From: Actinomycetes bacterium
GTDB taxonomy: Bacteria; Actinomycetota; Coriobacteriia; Anaerosomatales; JAGXFU01
DNA: 64,000 bases
Reading direction: 5' to 3'
NCBI GenBank assembly: GCA_024637115.1
Contig: JAGXFU010000005.1
Coordinates: 188,001-252,000 of the forward strand
Shown here: one piece after another, positions 43,286-53,865 of the stretch
How the letters are laid out: the number at the start of each line of letters is the position of its first letter
How positions within the stretch are numbered: the first letter of the stretch is position 1
Program-made: the position numbers and the translations under genes
The notes under the pieces: generated by a model
What the model was told of the DNA's origin: nothing
The model's database searches: none
The model's input: the letters and a program-made list of their open reading frames with translations, nothing else

Positions 43286-45930
43286 TGGGTACCTCCAGTC
43301 GTTGCATGGGCGTCGTGCGACGCATCCATGAGTAGATTCGCCAGTTCATTCACAAGGGTGGTGGTGCCTTCATAGCCGGTGCGAACGTGGTGTACGGCTC
43401 CCAGGTGCTCAAGTACCGGGAAGCCAAGTTCAAGATGCGGAACTCCCAGATGACGCGCCGAACGACCGGCGTGAGAGTTGCCGACAACGAGATCGACGTC
43501 GTGTGGGATGGAGACATGGTCGCCCACGATCACATGGTCAACGTGCATGCGTTCCAGTCCAGGCCTCTCACGCGGCACAACAGCAGTCACGCGTGCGCCC
43601 ATCTCATGAAGCACCGCTGCAACCTGAGCCGAATGGTCGGACTCCAGAGCCAGAGCAACGCGCTTGCCCGCGAATTCGATGTGAGCATCGCGCATCGCGT
43701 CGAGCAGGCGTTGGCGACGACGGCGCACGCGAGCAGGGACCGCCTCGCCGGAGAGCAGCGAGAGCAACTCTGCGAGCCGATCTCCGGCAGCGAGTCCACT
43801 CAGGGAATCCAGCACGGTATAGGGAGTATCGAACCGCTCAGCAAGGTCACGCGCCGCCGGCTCAAGACTCGCGCCTACCACGATCGTGTGTGCCGAGGAA
43901 CCCAATCCGCGCAGCTCATCAAGCAGCACGCCGCCATGAGCCATGGGTGAGTGGACCGGTCGGCTTCCATCGAGTGCGCCAAGGTCGGGAACGATGATTG
44001 CGTACAGGCCAAAATCTTCGGCCATCTCTCTAAGCTCCACGACTTCGGCGGGCGTGAGGTGCGCCCCTGCCAGGATTGTTATCTGGCAAGAATCGACTTC
44101 GCCTGGTCGCGCGAGAGAGATGATCCTTCGCACCGCTGCCATGTAGCCGTCTTCAAAGCCACCATCATAGTCAGGCGTGGAGACCATCAGCACTTCCGGG
44201 CCACCCGCACACCACGACGACCCCAGCTCGGTCACAGCAGTCGCAACGTCATCGCCTTTGACCTCGGACAGCGAGGTCGTCACCACGGCGATCACATCGG
44301 GGGCGGAGGTTTCGGCAAGCTTCTCTATCACCTCGACCACACGGCCACCACCGCCCATGACCACCTCCTCGGTGAATAGATTGGTCGTGCTAAGGGCTAC
44401 TGACTCGTTGAAATGGTTCACGAGCAGCACCTTCTCCAGAAAGCTGCAGCCTTGGGCACCATGGAGCACAGGTACGGCGCGGTGCACGCCCTGAAAGGCG
44501 ACAACAGCGCCGAGCGATGCGGCATTGCCGATCGGGTCGATAGCCCCGCTGCGCTCATCGATCGTGATGCGAGGCGCAGCCATCTCAATACCATCAAGGG
44601 AGGCCGATGCCAGGGAGCGACCACGCTCGTAGAAGCTCACACTGTGGTGCAGGTCGCGTGCAAGATTCACAAGTCCTGCGTAGCCGGCATAGGCCGTGTG
44701 GCGCTCTTGATTCACGTCCACGAAAGGCCAGCCCTCTTTGGCGGCCAGGTATCGGTTGCGACCTCCGGCCACCAGCATGTCGCCACCGTCTTCGACCATG
44801 ATGCGACGAATCCGTGCGGGACTGATGTCCTCGATCACGGGAGCATCCGGGCCCATGAGCGCACGAACCTTCTCCTCATCTTCGTGCGTTGCCTTCTTGG
44901 TGCCGACCGCGATGACATCTACTCGAAGATCCCGCAGTGCCGAGACCATCGACCAGCTCTTGACCCCGCCCGAATACAAGACGGCCTTCTTGCCGGCGAG
45001 CGCTTCGTACGGCTCAAGTGCGAGTGCGAGCGCAGCCTCCTGAGCTTCAATGACCGACTCGACGCGTTTGCGCACACCTGCCGCCTCCGGAGAGACCTCT
45101 TCGAGCAGATCAGCAATCGCCCTCAGAGAGCGAGCGGTCTCGGTTGCGCCAAAGAAGGAGACCTCGACATATGGAATGTCCCAGCGGCGCTGAAGCTCAC
45201 CCGCAACATTCACGAGCGCACGGCTGCACACAACAGCGCTCACGCGCGCCCGATGTGCCCAGCGCAGCTCCTCAAAACGCGCGTTACCCGTAATGTGAGT
45301 GAGCACGTTGATACCCGCAGCGTTGAGTAGGGGTTCGATGAGCTCCAGGTCTCCGGCAACGTTGTACTCGCCAATCAACACGATATCGGTCGATGACGTC
45401 ATATCCGCAGGCGGCTCACCTGTGCCGATCACGTGCTCAAGCAGCGCCTCACCTGCAATGCGGTTGCCTAGATTCTTGGGACCGACAAAGCCGGGAGCAT
45501 GCACGGGAACGATGGGGAGTCCGAGCTCTTCGACCAGAGGCCGACAGACAGCGTCGATATCCTCGCCGGTCAGACCACTCACACAGGTAGCGTGTACGAA
45601 CACCGCGCTGGGATTAGCTTCGGCTACCGCCTCACGAATCGTCTTGCTCAGCCGGTCCTCGGCTCCGTACACGATGTCGAGCTCATTCATATCAGTGCAG
45701 AAGCCACGTTTGTGCAGACTGCCTGCCGAGGAATGAACACCGCGACCCTCCCACGAGTTGCTGCAGCACGCGAGCGGTCCATGTACCACATGGGCGGCGT
45801 CGGCGATTGGCTGAAGCACGATCATGGCTCCGTCAAAAGCGCAGCTCTCACCCCCGCGCGATCGGCAGATCTTGCCCGCCTTCTCGGTGCGGCAGCCGGA
45901 CTGCAGCAGTTTGTCGATGGAGTGGGTCAC
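43282..45930 (-). CDS. nifEN: Fused NifE-NifN FeMo-cofactor scaffold protein
   Basis: An 882-residue fusion. The first half (about residues 1-440) is NifE-like: GCRTEKAGKICRSRGGESC, VHGPLACC, ATCVSGLTGEDIDAVC, IGEYNVAGD. The second half (about 445-870) is NifN-like: NAASLGAVVAFQGVHRAVPVLHG, QGCSFLEKV, TTNLFTEEVVMGGG. Usually nifE and nifN are separate genes of about 450 codons each; a single continuous frame joins them here. NifEN matures NifB-co into FeMo-co. It lies 26 bases after nifK. The likely GTG start is at 45928-45930. Confidence 0.93.
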   Translation of the reverse strand: MTHSIDKLLQSGCRTEKAGKICRSRGGESCAFDGAMIVLQPIADAAHVVHGPLACCSNSWEGRGVHSSAGSLHKRGFCTDMNELDIVYGAEDRLSKTIREAVAEANPSAVFVHATCVSGLTGEDIDAVCRPLVEELGLPIVPVHAPGFVGPKNLGNRIAGEALLEHVIGTGEPPADMTSSTDIVLIGEYNVAGDLELIEPLLNAAGINVLTHITGNARFEELRWAHRARVSAVVCSRALVNVAGELQRRWDIPYVEVSFFGATETARSLRAIADLLEEVSPEAAGVRKRVESVIEAQEAALALALEPYEALAGKKAVLYSGGVKSWSMVSALRDLRVDVIAVGTKKATHEDEEKVRALMGPDAPVIEDISPARIRRIMVEDGGDMLVAGGRNRYLAAKEGWPFVDVNQERHTAYAGYAGLVNLARDLHHSVSFYERGRSLASASLDGIEMAAPRITIDERSGAIDPIGNAASLGAVVAFQGVHRAVPVLHGAQGCSFLEKVLLVNHFNESVALSTTNLFTEEVVMGGGGRVVEVIEKLAETSAPDVIAVVTTSLSEVKGDDVATAVTELGSSWCAGGPEVLMVSTPDYDGGFEDGYMAAVRRIISLARPGEVDSCQITILAGAHLTPAEVVELREMAEDFGLYAIIVPDLGALDGSRPVHSPMAHGGVLLDELRGLGSSAHTIVVGASLEPAARDLAERFDTPYTVLDSLSGLAAGDRLAELLSLLSGEAVPARVRRRRQRLLDAMRDAHIEFAGKRVALALESDHSAQVAAVLHEMGARVTAVVPRERPGLERMHVDHVIVGDHVSIPHDVDLVVGNSHAGRSARHLGVPHLELGFPVLEHLGAVHHVRTGYEGTTTLVNELANLLMDASHDAHATTGGTQ

Positions 45931-45956
45931 GGTCTCTCGCTCGTCCTTCTTGTTCG

Positions 45957-47468
45957 CTAGCGGATCAGGTCAAAGCTGGCCGTGTTCTTGGACGTACGGT
46001 CCATCTCGTCGAGCACCGTGTTCACGATGTCGGTGAGCAGGTTCTCCGCACCGCGGTAGCCAATGATCGGCCGCTTGTGGAGATGGTGGCGGTCAAAGAG
46101 CGGGAAGCCGACGCGTACGAAGGTGGTGCCGGTATCGGCCCATAGAAACTTCGCGTTGCTGGGCCCAAGGAGCAGATCGACCGGCTCGGTAAACATGAGC
46201 GAGCGGAGGTGCCACATGTCCTTCTTGGTCCACACGGTGCCGTCGGCGCCGAACGGAGAAGAAGCGAGCAGCGCCTCGGCCGCCTTCTTGAACTTCTTCT
46301 CGCCGTTCGTCGCAACGATGTGCACCGGGCGAGCGCCAAGCTCGAGCAGAAAGCCAATGAGCCCGAGCAGAACATCGGGATCGCCTACGAGCGCAACGCG
46401 CTTACCGTGCACATACGGGTGCGAGTCGACCATGGAGTCAACCGCGCGACCCCGCTCAAGCTCCAGCTCATCACTGATCGGCTTGCCCGTGAGCGTGGTG
46501 ATCTCACCAATGAGCTCATCTGTTGCAGTGACGCCGATCGGGTACGGACCAGCAACGAACTCCTGTCCCCACTCCTTGGAAATCAGCTCCCCGGTCTTCT
46601 GACTCGACCAGCGCTGCAGAGCTATCGTGCCTTCCGCATCAATTGCCTGACGGGCATCCTCAAGCGTGGTGCCGCCAGCGGGATACATGTCGTAGTCACC
46701 GGTTGCAGGAGCATCCACGACATCGGAGTAGTCTCCAAGGATGCGATAGTCCACATCCATCGAGCCCAGGATGTGCTTGATCTCGCGAAGGTTGCCGGAG
46801 TACCCGTCAAAGCCCGGGATGACGTTGAGCGTCCCATCGGTGCTATCCGCCTTGGCGCCGGCGAGATCGGTCAGGATACCTCTCATCATCATGTCGTAGC
46901 CGGTCAGATGACTGCCAACGAAACTCGGGGTGTGGGCAAAGGGAATCGGCATGTCATCCGGCACGACTCCCTTATCTTTGGCTGTCTTGATGTAGGCGCT
47001 CAGGTCATCACCAATGACCTCGGCCATGCATGTTGTCGAGACAGCGATCATCTCCGGCTTGTACATCGCGTTGGCGTTCTCAAGGCCTTCGATCATGTTC
47101 GACAGGCCGCCGAACACGGCAGCGTCTTCCGTCATTGAACTGGAGACCGTTGCAATCGGCTCCTTGAAGTGCCGCGACAGGTGGCTGCGAAAGTACGCCG
47201 TACAGCCCTGGGAGCCCTGCACGAACGGCAGTGTCTTCTCAAAGCCCAGAGCCGCGAGCACCGCCCCGAGAGGCTGACACGCCTTGCACGGGTTGATAAC
47301 GATTCCCTCGCGGGCAAAGTTGAGCTCTCGGTACTCCTCGGTCTTGGTCCACTCGCTGACGCGGGCGACCTCCTCGGCAGAAGAGCCGTTCTCGAACTCC
47401 TTCTTTCGCTCGAACTGCTCAACGTACTCCGGCTGGCCAAAGAGTGTGTTGTGGTCGTTGGTCGGCAT
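45957..47468 (-). CDS. nifK: Nitrogenase molybdenum-iron protein beta chain
   Basis: The 503-residue beta subunit of the MoFe protein. It contains P-cluster cysteine motifs: NPCKACQPLGA, QGSQGCTAYF and STTCMAEVIGDD. The C-terminal half has KRVALVGDPDVLLGL. It is 10 bases downstream of nifD with the strong ribosome-binding site CTAGGAGG. Confidence 0.96.
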   Translation of the reverse strand: MPTNDHNTLFGQPEYVEQFERKKEFENGSSAEEVARVSEWTKTEEYRELNFAREGIVINPCKACQPLGAVLAALGFEKTLPFVQGSQGCTAYFRSHLSRHFKEPIATVSSSMTEDAAVFGGLSNMIEGLENANAMYKPEMIAVSTTCMAEVIGDDLSAYIKTAKDKGVVPDDMPIPFAHTPSFVGSHLTGYDMMMRGILTDLAGAKADSTDGTLNVIPGFDGYSGNLREIKHILGSMDVDYRILGDYSDVVDAPATGDYDMYPAGGTTLEDARQAIDAEGTIALQRWSSQKTGELISKEWGQEFVAGPYPIGVTATDELIGEITTLTGKPISDELELERGRAVDSMVDSHPYVHGKRVALVGDPDVLLGLIGFLLELGARPVHIVATNGEKKFKKAAEALLASSPFGADGTVWTKKDMWHLRSLMFTEPVDLLLGPSNAKFLWADTGTTFVRVGFPLFDRHHLHKRPIIGYRGAENLLTDIVNTVLDEMDRTSKNTASFDLIR

Positions 47469-47478
47469 GTCCGGCCTC

Positions 47479-48948
47479 CTAGCTGGCCACGCGCTCGGCA
47501 GCGGCGACTGATGCCGTTCCGGGCTTGCGGATGAGCCCCCACACGGGGCTGTTGACGGTCATGTCCATGTCGCGGGCGAACACCGAGAATCCGTCGAAAC
47601 CGTGATACGGCCCGGAGTAGTCCCATGAGTGCATCTGGCGGAACGGGACGCCCATCTTGTGGTAGGCGTACTTCTCCTTGACGCCGGATCCCACGAGGTC
47701 GGGCTTGAGCGCCTTGGTGAACTGCTCAAGCTCATAAGGCGTTGCGTCGTCCATGATCACCGAGCCTTCGGCGAGCAGCGGGTACGTACGCTTGTACTCA
47801 TCGTTGTGGCCGAACTCATAGCCGGCAGCGATGATCTCCATCCCAAGGTCCTCGTAGGCACCAATGACGTGCCGAGGACGAAGCCCGCCCACGTAGAGCA
47901 TCACGGTCTTGCCCTCAAGGAGCGGCTTGTACTCGGCGATGATCGCATCCATCTCGGGCTTCATCTTCGCGATCAACGCTTCAGCGTTGGCCTGAATCGT
48001 CTCGTCGAACTTGGCGGCGATCCTGCGGATCGAATCGTAGATCTTCGTGGGACCAAAGAAGTTGTACTCCTCCCACGGAATGCCCCAGGTGTCCTCCATG
48101 TACCGACAGATGTAGTTCATGGACCGGTAGCAGTGGATGAGGTTGAGCTTGGCTTTAGGCGCGTTCGCGAGCTCAGCGAGCGTGGCGTCGCCGGTCCACT
48201 GGGCGATCACGCGAAGTCCCATCGCCTCGAGGATCTTGCGGGACGACCACGCGTCTCCGCCGATGTTGTAGTCGCCAATGATCGTGATGTCGTAGGGAGT
48301 CATTTCGATCTCGGTCCCGGCCTTCTCAAAGACGTGGTCGCGAATAGCGTCGTTTGCGATGTGGTGACCCAGCGACTGCGAGACACCGCGAAAGCCCTCG
48401 CAACGTACCGGCACGATCGGCTTGCCATGCTCTGTCGTCTTAGCCTTGGCCACCTGCTCGATGTCATCACCAATGAGACCGACAGGACACTCGGATTGAA
48501 TGCTCACACCACGGGCGAGAGGAAAGAGTGTGTCGATCTCGTCGATGATCGTGCCGAGCTTCTTGTCACCACCGTAGACGATGTCGCGCTCCTGGAAGTC
48601 ACTCGTGAAGTGCATCGTGCCGAACGCATCGACCCCGGTCTCGCCGTTGTAGTAGTTGCGGCGCGACCAGTTGGAGTAGGCACCGCAACCCACCGGGCCG
48701 TGACTGATGTGGACCATGTCTTTGACCGGACCCCACACCACACCCTTGGAACCAGCGTATGCGCAGCCTCGCACGGTCATCACGCCGGGGCGGGACTTGA
48801 CGTTGGACTTTACCGCGCAGGTCGAGCAGTCCGAAGGATCGTTGGGTTTGACGTGCTTCTCGCGATCGATGCGCGTCTTCTCGGGATATACCGAGAGGAC
48901 GTCATCGATCAGTTTCTGCGTCTGGTTGATCTTTGCGGAGGCTGACAT
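47479..48948 (-). CDS. nifD: Nitrogenase molybdenum-iron protein alpha chain (Mo type)
   Basis: The 489-residue alpha subunit that carries FeMo-co. The cofactor-binding Cys and His are visible in [11 protein letters not shown] and [14 protein letters not shown], and P-cluster cysteines in [25 protein letters not shown] and [11 protein letters not shown]. These match the Mo-type and not the V- or Fe-only alternatives. nifH ends four bases before its ATG. Confidence 0.97.
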   Translation of the reverse strand: MSASAKINQTQKLIDDVLSVYPEKTRIDREKHVKPNDPSDCSTCAVKSNVKSRPGVMTVRGCAYAGSKGVVWGPVKDMVHISHGPVGCGAYSNWSRRNYYNGETGVDAFGTMHFTSDFQERDIVYGGDKKLGTIIDEIDTLFPLARGVSIQSECPVGLIGDDIEQVAKAKTTEHGKPIVPVRCEGFRGVSQSLGHHIANDAIRDHVFEKAGTEIEMTPYDITIIGDYNIGGDAWSSRKILEAMGLRVIAQWTGDATLAELANAPKAKLNLIHCYRSMNYICRYMEDTWGIPWEEYNFFGPTKIYDSIRRIAAKFDETIQANAEALIAKMKPEMDAIIAEYKPLLEGKTVMLYVGGLRPRHVIGAYEDLGMEIIAAGYEFGHNDEYKRTYPLLAEGSVIMDDATPYELEQFTKALKPDLVGSGVKEKYAYHKMGVPFRQMHSWDYSGPYHGFDGFSVFARDMDMTVNSPVWGLIRKPGTASVAAAERVAS

Positions 48949-48951
48949 GGC

Positions 48952-49893
<942 letters not shown>

Positions 49894-49958
49894 TCACAAC
49901 GCTCTGACCTGGTCTTTCTTCGCTTCGTGGCACCGCATGAACCACGGTAATGTACGTA

Positions 49959-49981
49959 CGCGCTACGAAAACGTCGCACTG
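49959..49981. promoter_or_regulatory. Inverted-repeat activator-site candidate upstream of nifH
   Basis: Arms TGCGACG and CGTAGCG around TTTT (minus strand), centred 94-95 bases upstream of the nifH -12 GC. It matches 17 of 23 positions of the site upstream of nifB, at nearly the same distance. It is probably the binding site of the local NifA. Confidence 0.6.
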
Positions 49982-50050
49982 TTTCTGGTGCGTTTCCAAC
50001 AAGTGCAGTCCTGCTTCAGGTAAACCAGTGGCGCCCGTTTGTCGCATCGT

Positions 50051-50072
50051 CTACCCTCATTTGAGGAGGTAG
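50051..50072 (+). promoter_or_regulatory. Hairpin covering the ribosome-binding site of the phosphorylase gene
   Basis: CTACC-CTCA, a two-base loop, TGAG, a two-base bulge and GGTAG can pair and would bury the GAGGAGGT Shine-Dalgarno just before the ATG at 50076. This could regulate translation. Pairing of nine bases is moderate, so the effect is speculative. Confidence 0.35.
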
Positions 50073-50075
50073 ACC

Positions 50076-50960
50076 ATGTCTGAACAGCACGTACCGCAGG
50101 CAGAGTTCGGTATTTGTGGCGGCTCTGGATCCCTCAGCTTCGATTTCCCTGCAGGGCTTGATGACCCGCGAGTCACGATTCTTGCCACCGGTCTCAAATT
50201 CGACACGCCGTTCGGAAGCTCCCCTTCGTTCACGCACTTCAGCGTTGACGGTCCCCACGGGGTGCGCCACGCGCTTGCCGTGAGGATGCATGGCTGGCGC
50301 CGAGGAGTGAAACGTGGCGATGCATCGCTCCAGACCTTCTGGGTGTTTCACGAAGCGGGCGTGCGCAAGGTGCTTGCCGACGGTGGGGTTGGATCGCTTA
50401 ATCACCTGCTCGATCCGCGAGACATCATGATTCCTAACGACTTCATCGACTTGACGGTCAAACAGGACATCTACGTCCGAGGAGACCACCTGCTCATCAT
50501 GCGGCAGCCTGTCTGCCCGGATCTCGCGGCCAGCCTCCACAGCGGTGCCAGCGAGCACTTTGACCGCGTCTACCGCCGAGGCACATACCTGGTGACCGAC
50601 GGTCCTCGATTCGAGTCCATCGCCGAGGTCGACTATATGCGCCGTCTTGGCGGTGACGTCATTGGACAGTCATTCGCCCCCGAAGTGTTCCTGGCGCGCG
50701 ACATCGGCGCATGCTACGGAGGCGTCTACATCGTGGTGAACTACGGCGAGGGTGTTGTGAAGGAGTGGGAACACGATGAGATGAAGTCCGTGTTCTTCGA
50801 TGAAGCCGAAACTATCGCCCGCGTCGTGCTTGAGACCGTGAGCACAGCCGATCTGGGGGCAGATTGCGGGTGCGCAGAGTTGCGCAAGCCCTCCCTCCTG
50901 CCGATTGATGATGAGCGCCCTGCGCAGGAACGTCCCACACCGGCTGGCGGCAAGGAGTAG
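50076..50960 (+). CDS. Divergent MTAP/PNP-family nucleoside phosphorylase
   Basis: A 294-residue member of the methylthioadenosine phosphorylase/purine nucleoside phosphorylase family. It retains GICGGSGSLSF (phosphate), DGGVGSLNHLLDPRD and GTYLVTDGPRFES, but differs at key sites. The purine-contact TDY-D motif of MTAP is replaced by VVNYGEG, with an Asn as in 6-oxopurine-specific enzymes, and the usual GMTNVPEAVLA reads GQSFAPEVFLA. A 6-oxopurine thioinosine or deoxyinosine substrate is therefore likely. The amidohydrolase three bases downstream would supply the deaminated nucleoside. Confidence 0.75.
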   Translation: MSEQHVPQAEFGICGGSGSLSFDFPAGLDDPRVTILATGLKFDTPFGSSPSFTHFSVDGPHGVRHALAVRMHGWRRGVKRGDASLQTFWVFHEAGVRKVLADGGVGSLNHLLDPRDIMIPNDFIDLTVKQDIYVRGDHLLIMRQPVCPDLAASLHSGASEHFDRVYRRGTYLVTDGPRFESIAEVDYMRRLGGDVIGQSFAPEVFLARDIGACYGGVYIVVNYGEGVVKEWEHDEMKSVFFDEAETIARVVLETVSTADLGADCGCAELRKPSLLPIDDERPAQERPTPAGGKE

Positions 50961-50963
50961 TAC

Positions 50964-52274
50964 ATGCTTGTCACTGCAGATTGGGTTCTCCCAATCGGAC
51001 GCCCGCCGATTCGAGATGGAGCAGTCCTCATTCGCAACGGTACCATTGCTGCCGTTGACACCGCCAAGAAGCTCACCGTCAACTACTCGGGCCCTCGTCA
51101 CGAGTATCCCGGCTGCGTACTGCTCCCGGGACTCGTTAATGCACACACACATCTCGCGTTCACCTGTCTCAAGGGCGTCATCCCGTCAATGCCGTTCGCT
51201 GAGTGGATTCGCTACATACCAATCGCATTCAGATCCCTCTCAGCCGACGACATCGTAGCGTCGATCGCGCACGGCGCAATCAAGGCTATTGTCTCGGGTA
51301 CGACAGTCGTTGCGGATATTGCCTACGGCCCGGAATCAGTCGCAGTGGCTGCGGACAGCGGACTCGGGGGTACCTTCTACTGGGAAGTTCTCGGGATAAC
51401 CCCGTCGGAGCTTGCCGAGACGCTTTATGAGCGAGAGTTTCCAACGGATCCGATTCGGGTCTGTTCGATTCGCCTACGATGTGGCATCTCGCCCCACGCC
51501 CCGTATACCTCAGGGCCTGAACTGATTCGAGCAGCCCACCTTATCGCCACGGCGCAGCACGCCGGCTTTGCAATCCACGCAGCGGAATCAGATGCCGAGA
51601 CCCAGCTCCTCACCGACGGCACCGGACCGCTCGCACAACTCGCAGGTCGTCTCGCACACGGATTCACACCTCCCGGCTCGAGCACGATTGCTTATCTGGA
51701 TCGGCTCGAAGCTCTCAACAACGCCGTGATCATCCACGGCGCCAAGGTGCTTCCATCGGATGTACCCGCGCTCGCACGCAGGGCGAAAGGCGTTGTCTTG
51801 TGCCCGAGATCGAACGAGTACCTTGAGAACGGCAAGGCTCCGGCCTGGCGATTTGAGCGCGCCGGGGTACCGCTGGCGCTCGGAACCGACTCACTGGCAA
51901 GCAACCAGGATCTCGACCTCTTTGAAGAAGCGCGGGCGCTTCACGCGATCGAGCCACGGTTCGACGCGCACAGACTGATCGAGATGATCACTCTGGGCGG
52001 CGCGCGCGTCCTTGATATGGCCGACGAGTTTGGAGAGCTCGCTCCCGGCAAGCAGGCCGATCTTGCGATCTATCGGGTACCGCCGACCGAGGATCCCTAT
52101 ACCGCATTGTTCGATGTGGGTGGGCGCGGCTCTATTGAGGCTGTGCTGAGCGCAGGAATCTGGCGAGTCCTCTCCGGTGCACCGATCTTTGGCGTCAGCG
52201 TGATCGAGCGTGCTTCCCATCTCGCGGCGCAGAAGGCCTCTCTCGCAGTCGCACTCGACAGCCCCGGACTCTAG
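50964..52274 (+). CDS. Amidohydrolase-family nucleoside deaminase (MTA/SAH/aminofutalosine type)
   Basis: A 436-residue metal-dependent amidohydrolase. Metal ligands are visible in NAHTHLAFTCLKG, IHAAES, and the Asp in LGTDSLASNQDLDLFEEA. The family includes MTA/SAH deaminase and the MqnX aminofutalosine deaminase, which share the GTDSLASN block. It is co-transcribed with the divergent phosphorylase. Substrates could be methylthioadenosine, 5'-deoxyadenosine or aminofutalosine; the sequence does not decide. MqnX would fit the mqn genes at 33575-36673, and deoxyadenosine salvage would suit an organism with many radical-SAM enzymes. Confidence 0.8.
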   Translation: MLVTADWVLPIGRPPIRDGAVLIRNGTIAAVDTAKKLTVNYSGPRHEYPGCVLLPGLVNAHTHLAFTCLKGVIPSMPFAEWIRYIPIAFRSLSADDIVASIAHGAIKAIVSGTTVVADIAYGPESVAVAADSGLGGTFYWEVLGITPSELAETLYEREFPTDPIRVCSIRLRCGISPHAPYTSGPELIRAAHLIATAQHAGFAIHAAESDAETQLLTDGTGPLAQLAGRLAHGFTPPGSSTIAYLDRLEALNNAVIIHGAKVLPSDVPALARRAKGVVLCPRSNEYLENGKAPAWRFERAGVPLALGTDSLASNQDLDLFEEARALHAIEPRFDAHRLIEMITLGGARVLDMADEFGELAPGKQADLAIYRVPPTEDPYTALFDVGGRGSIEAVLSAGIWRVLSGAPIFGVSVIERASHLAAQKASLAVALDSPGL

Positions 52275-52286
52275 AGCAGAACGCAA

Positions 52287-52312
52287 AGTGACCGCCCGTT
52301 AGGGCGGCCACT
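52287..52312. terminator. Bidirectional terminator between the amidohydrolase and livF
   Basis: AGTGACCGCCC and GGGCGGCCACT pair with one mismatch around a GTTA loop; short T-rich sequence follows on both strands. It serves the two convergent genes. Confidence 0.75.
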
Positions 52313-52334
52313 CGTTTGATTCAGTACCGTGGTG

Positions 52335-53042
52335 CTAGAGTTCGCCGAGGTAGGTCTTTCGCACCTGCTCGTTGTGCAGGAGCTCTTTTCCGGGACCCTC
52401 AAGAGCAACCTTGCCGATCTCCAGGACATAGCCGCGATTCGCGGTCTGCAACGCCATGGCTGCGTTCTGCTCGACAAGCAGAATCGTCATGCCCTCCTTG
52501 TTGAGCTTCTTGATCGTATCGAAGATGACATCAACGATAACCGGGGCAAGCCCCATCGACGGCTCATCGAGCATGAGCAGCCGGGGTCGAGCCATCATGG
52601 CACGCGCCATCGCAAGCATCTGCTGTTCTCCACCGGAGAGCGTGCCGCCCTTCTGCGCCCGCCTGTCGGCGAGACGAGGGAACAACTCGAATGCACGATC
52701 CAGATCCTCAAGAACACCCGCTTTGTCCTTGCGCAGGTATGCGCCCATCTCAAGATTCTCCAAGACGGACATGCGCGGGAAGATACGTCGACCCTCAGGA
52801 ACCTGAACGATCCCCTTTGCGGTCACGAGATGTGCAGCAGTACCAATCAGACTCTCGCCTTCGAATTCAATGGTCCCCTCTGCGGGAGTCAGTTGACCCG
52901 AGATCGTCTTGAGCGTCGTTGACTTACCCGCGCCGTTGGCGCCGATGAGTGTCACAATCTCACCTTCGTTGACCTCAATGCTGATGCCCTTGAGCGCCTC
53001 GATCTGGCCGTAGAAGGTGTGGATGTTGTCGACCTTAAGCAC
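52335..53042 (-). CDS. livF: Branched-chain amino acid ABC transporter ATPase LivF
   Basis: The 235-residue second ATPase of the Liv system. Walker A GANGAGKSTTLK, signature LSGGEQQMLAMARAMM and Walker B LLMLDEPSMGLAP are intact. I chose the GTG at 53040-53042 because AGGAGGCGACAC precedes it. It lies 10 bases after livG. Confidence 0.95.
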   Translation of the reverse strand: MLKVDNIHTFYGQIEALKGISIEVNEGEIVTLIGANGAGKSTTLKTISGQLTPAEGTIEFEGESLIGTAAHLVTAKGIVQVPEGRRIFPRMSVLENLEMGAYLRKDKAGVLEDLDRAFELFPRLADRRAQKGGTLSGGEQQMLAMARAMMARPRLLMLDEPSMGLAPVIVDVIFDTIKKLNKEGMTILLVEQNAAMALQTANRGYVLEIGKVALEGPGKELLHNEQVRKTYLGEL

Positions 53043-53052
53043 GTGTCGCCTC

Positions 53053-53835
53053 CTATCCTTCTGCCAGCAACGCCTCGGCACCTGAGCCGAGATACGCTTC
53101 GATGACCTTGGGATTGCGCTGAATCTCGGCCGGTAGGCCCTCGGCGATCTTCTCGCCAAAGTCGAGAACCACAATGCGGTCCGCGATGCCCATGACGACC
53201 TTCATGTCATGCTCAATCAAGAGAATCGTGATTCCCGCATCTCGTATTCTGCCTACCAATTGCGTAAGCTGCGCGGTCTCTTGAGGGTTCATTCCGGCCG
53301 CTGGCTCATCCAGAAGGATGAGTTTCGGCTCGGTCGCCAGAGCACGCGCGATCTCGAGCCGACGCTGCTTGCCGTACGGCAGGTTCTTGGCAAGTTCGTT
53401 CGCCTCGCCTTCGAGTCCCACGAACCGAAGCCACTTTCGTGCCTCATCAACCGTGTGCTGCTCCTCACGCTTGAACCTTGGCGTGCGGAGTACCGCTTGG
53501 AAGGGGCCCGCGAGAGTGCGAATATGTCGACCGACCATGACGTTCTCCAAGGTAGTCATATTGGAGAACAGTCGGATGTTCTGGAACGTGCGCGCAATCC
53601 CCATCTTGCAGATCTTATGGGCCTTGCGGCCGTTGATCACATCGCCATCGAAGTCGAGAGTTCCCTTCGTGGGCGAGTAGATACCCGTGAGCATATTGAA
53701 CATGGTCGTCTTGCCGGCGCCGTTGGGACCGATCAGGGCAAGAATCTCACCAGGCTTGATGTCGAACGTGACGTCGGCGACAGCTTTGAGACCACCGAAC
53801 TGCATCGTCACATTGTCTACTGTTAGTAGTGCCAT
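53053..53835 (-). CDS. livG: Branched-chain amino acid ABC transporter ATPase LivG
   Basis: A 260-residue ATPase. Walker [13 protein letters not shown], signature [16 protein letters not shown] and Walker [14 protein letters not shown] with the C-terminal BCA_ABC region ending [14 protein letters not shown]. It precedes livF and follows livM with 30 bases of gap. Confidence 0.95.
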   Translation of the reverse strand: MALLTVDNVTMQFGGLKAVADVTFDIKPGEILALIGPNGAGKTTMFNMLTGIYSPTKGTLDFDGDVINGRKAHKICKMGIARTFQNIRLFSNMTTLENVMVGRHIRTLAGPFQAVLRTPRFKREEQHTVDEARKWLRFVGLEGEANELAKNLPYGKQRRLEIARALATEPKLILLDEPAAGMNPQETAQLTQLVGRIRDAGITILLIEHDMKVVMGIADRIVVLDFGEKIAEGLPAEIQRNPKVIEAYLGSGAEALLAEG

Positions 53836-53865
53836 GTTGAAGTCAGCCTTTCGCGTCCTGGTCGT

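Noticed and set aside
47629-48945. 438-codon plus-strand frame antisense to nifD
   Set aside because: nifD is certain on the minus strand; the antisense frame is a GC-rich shadow.
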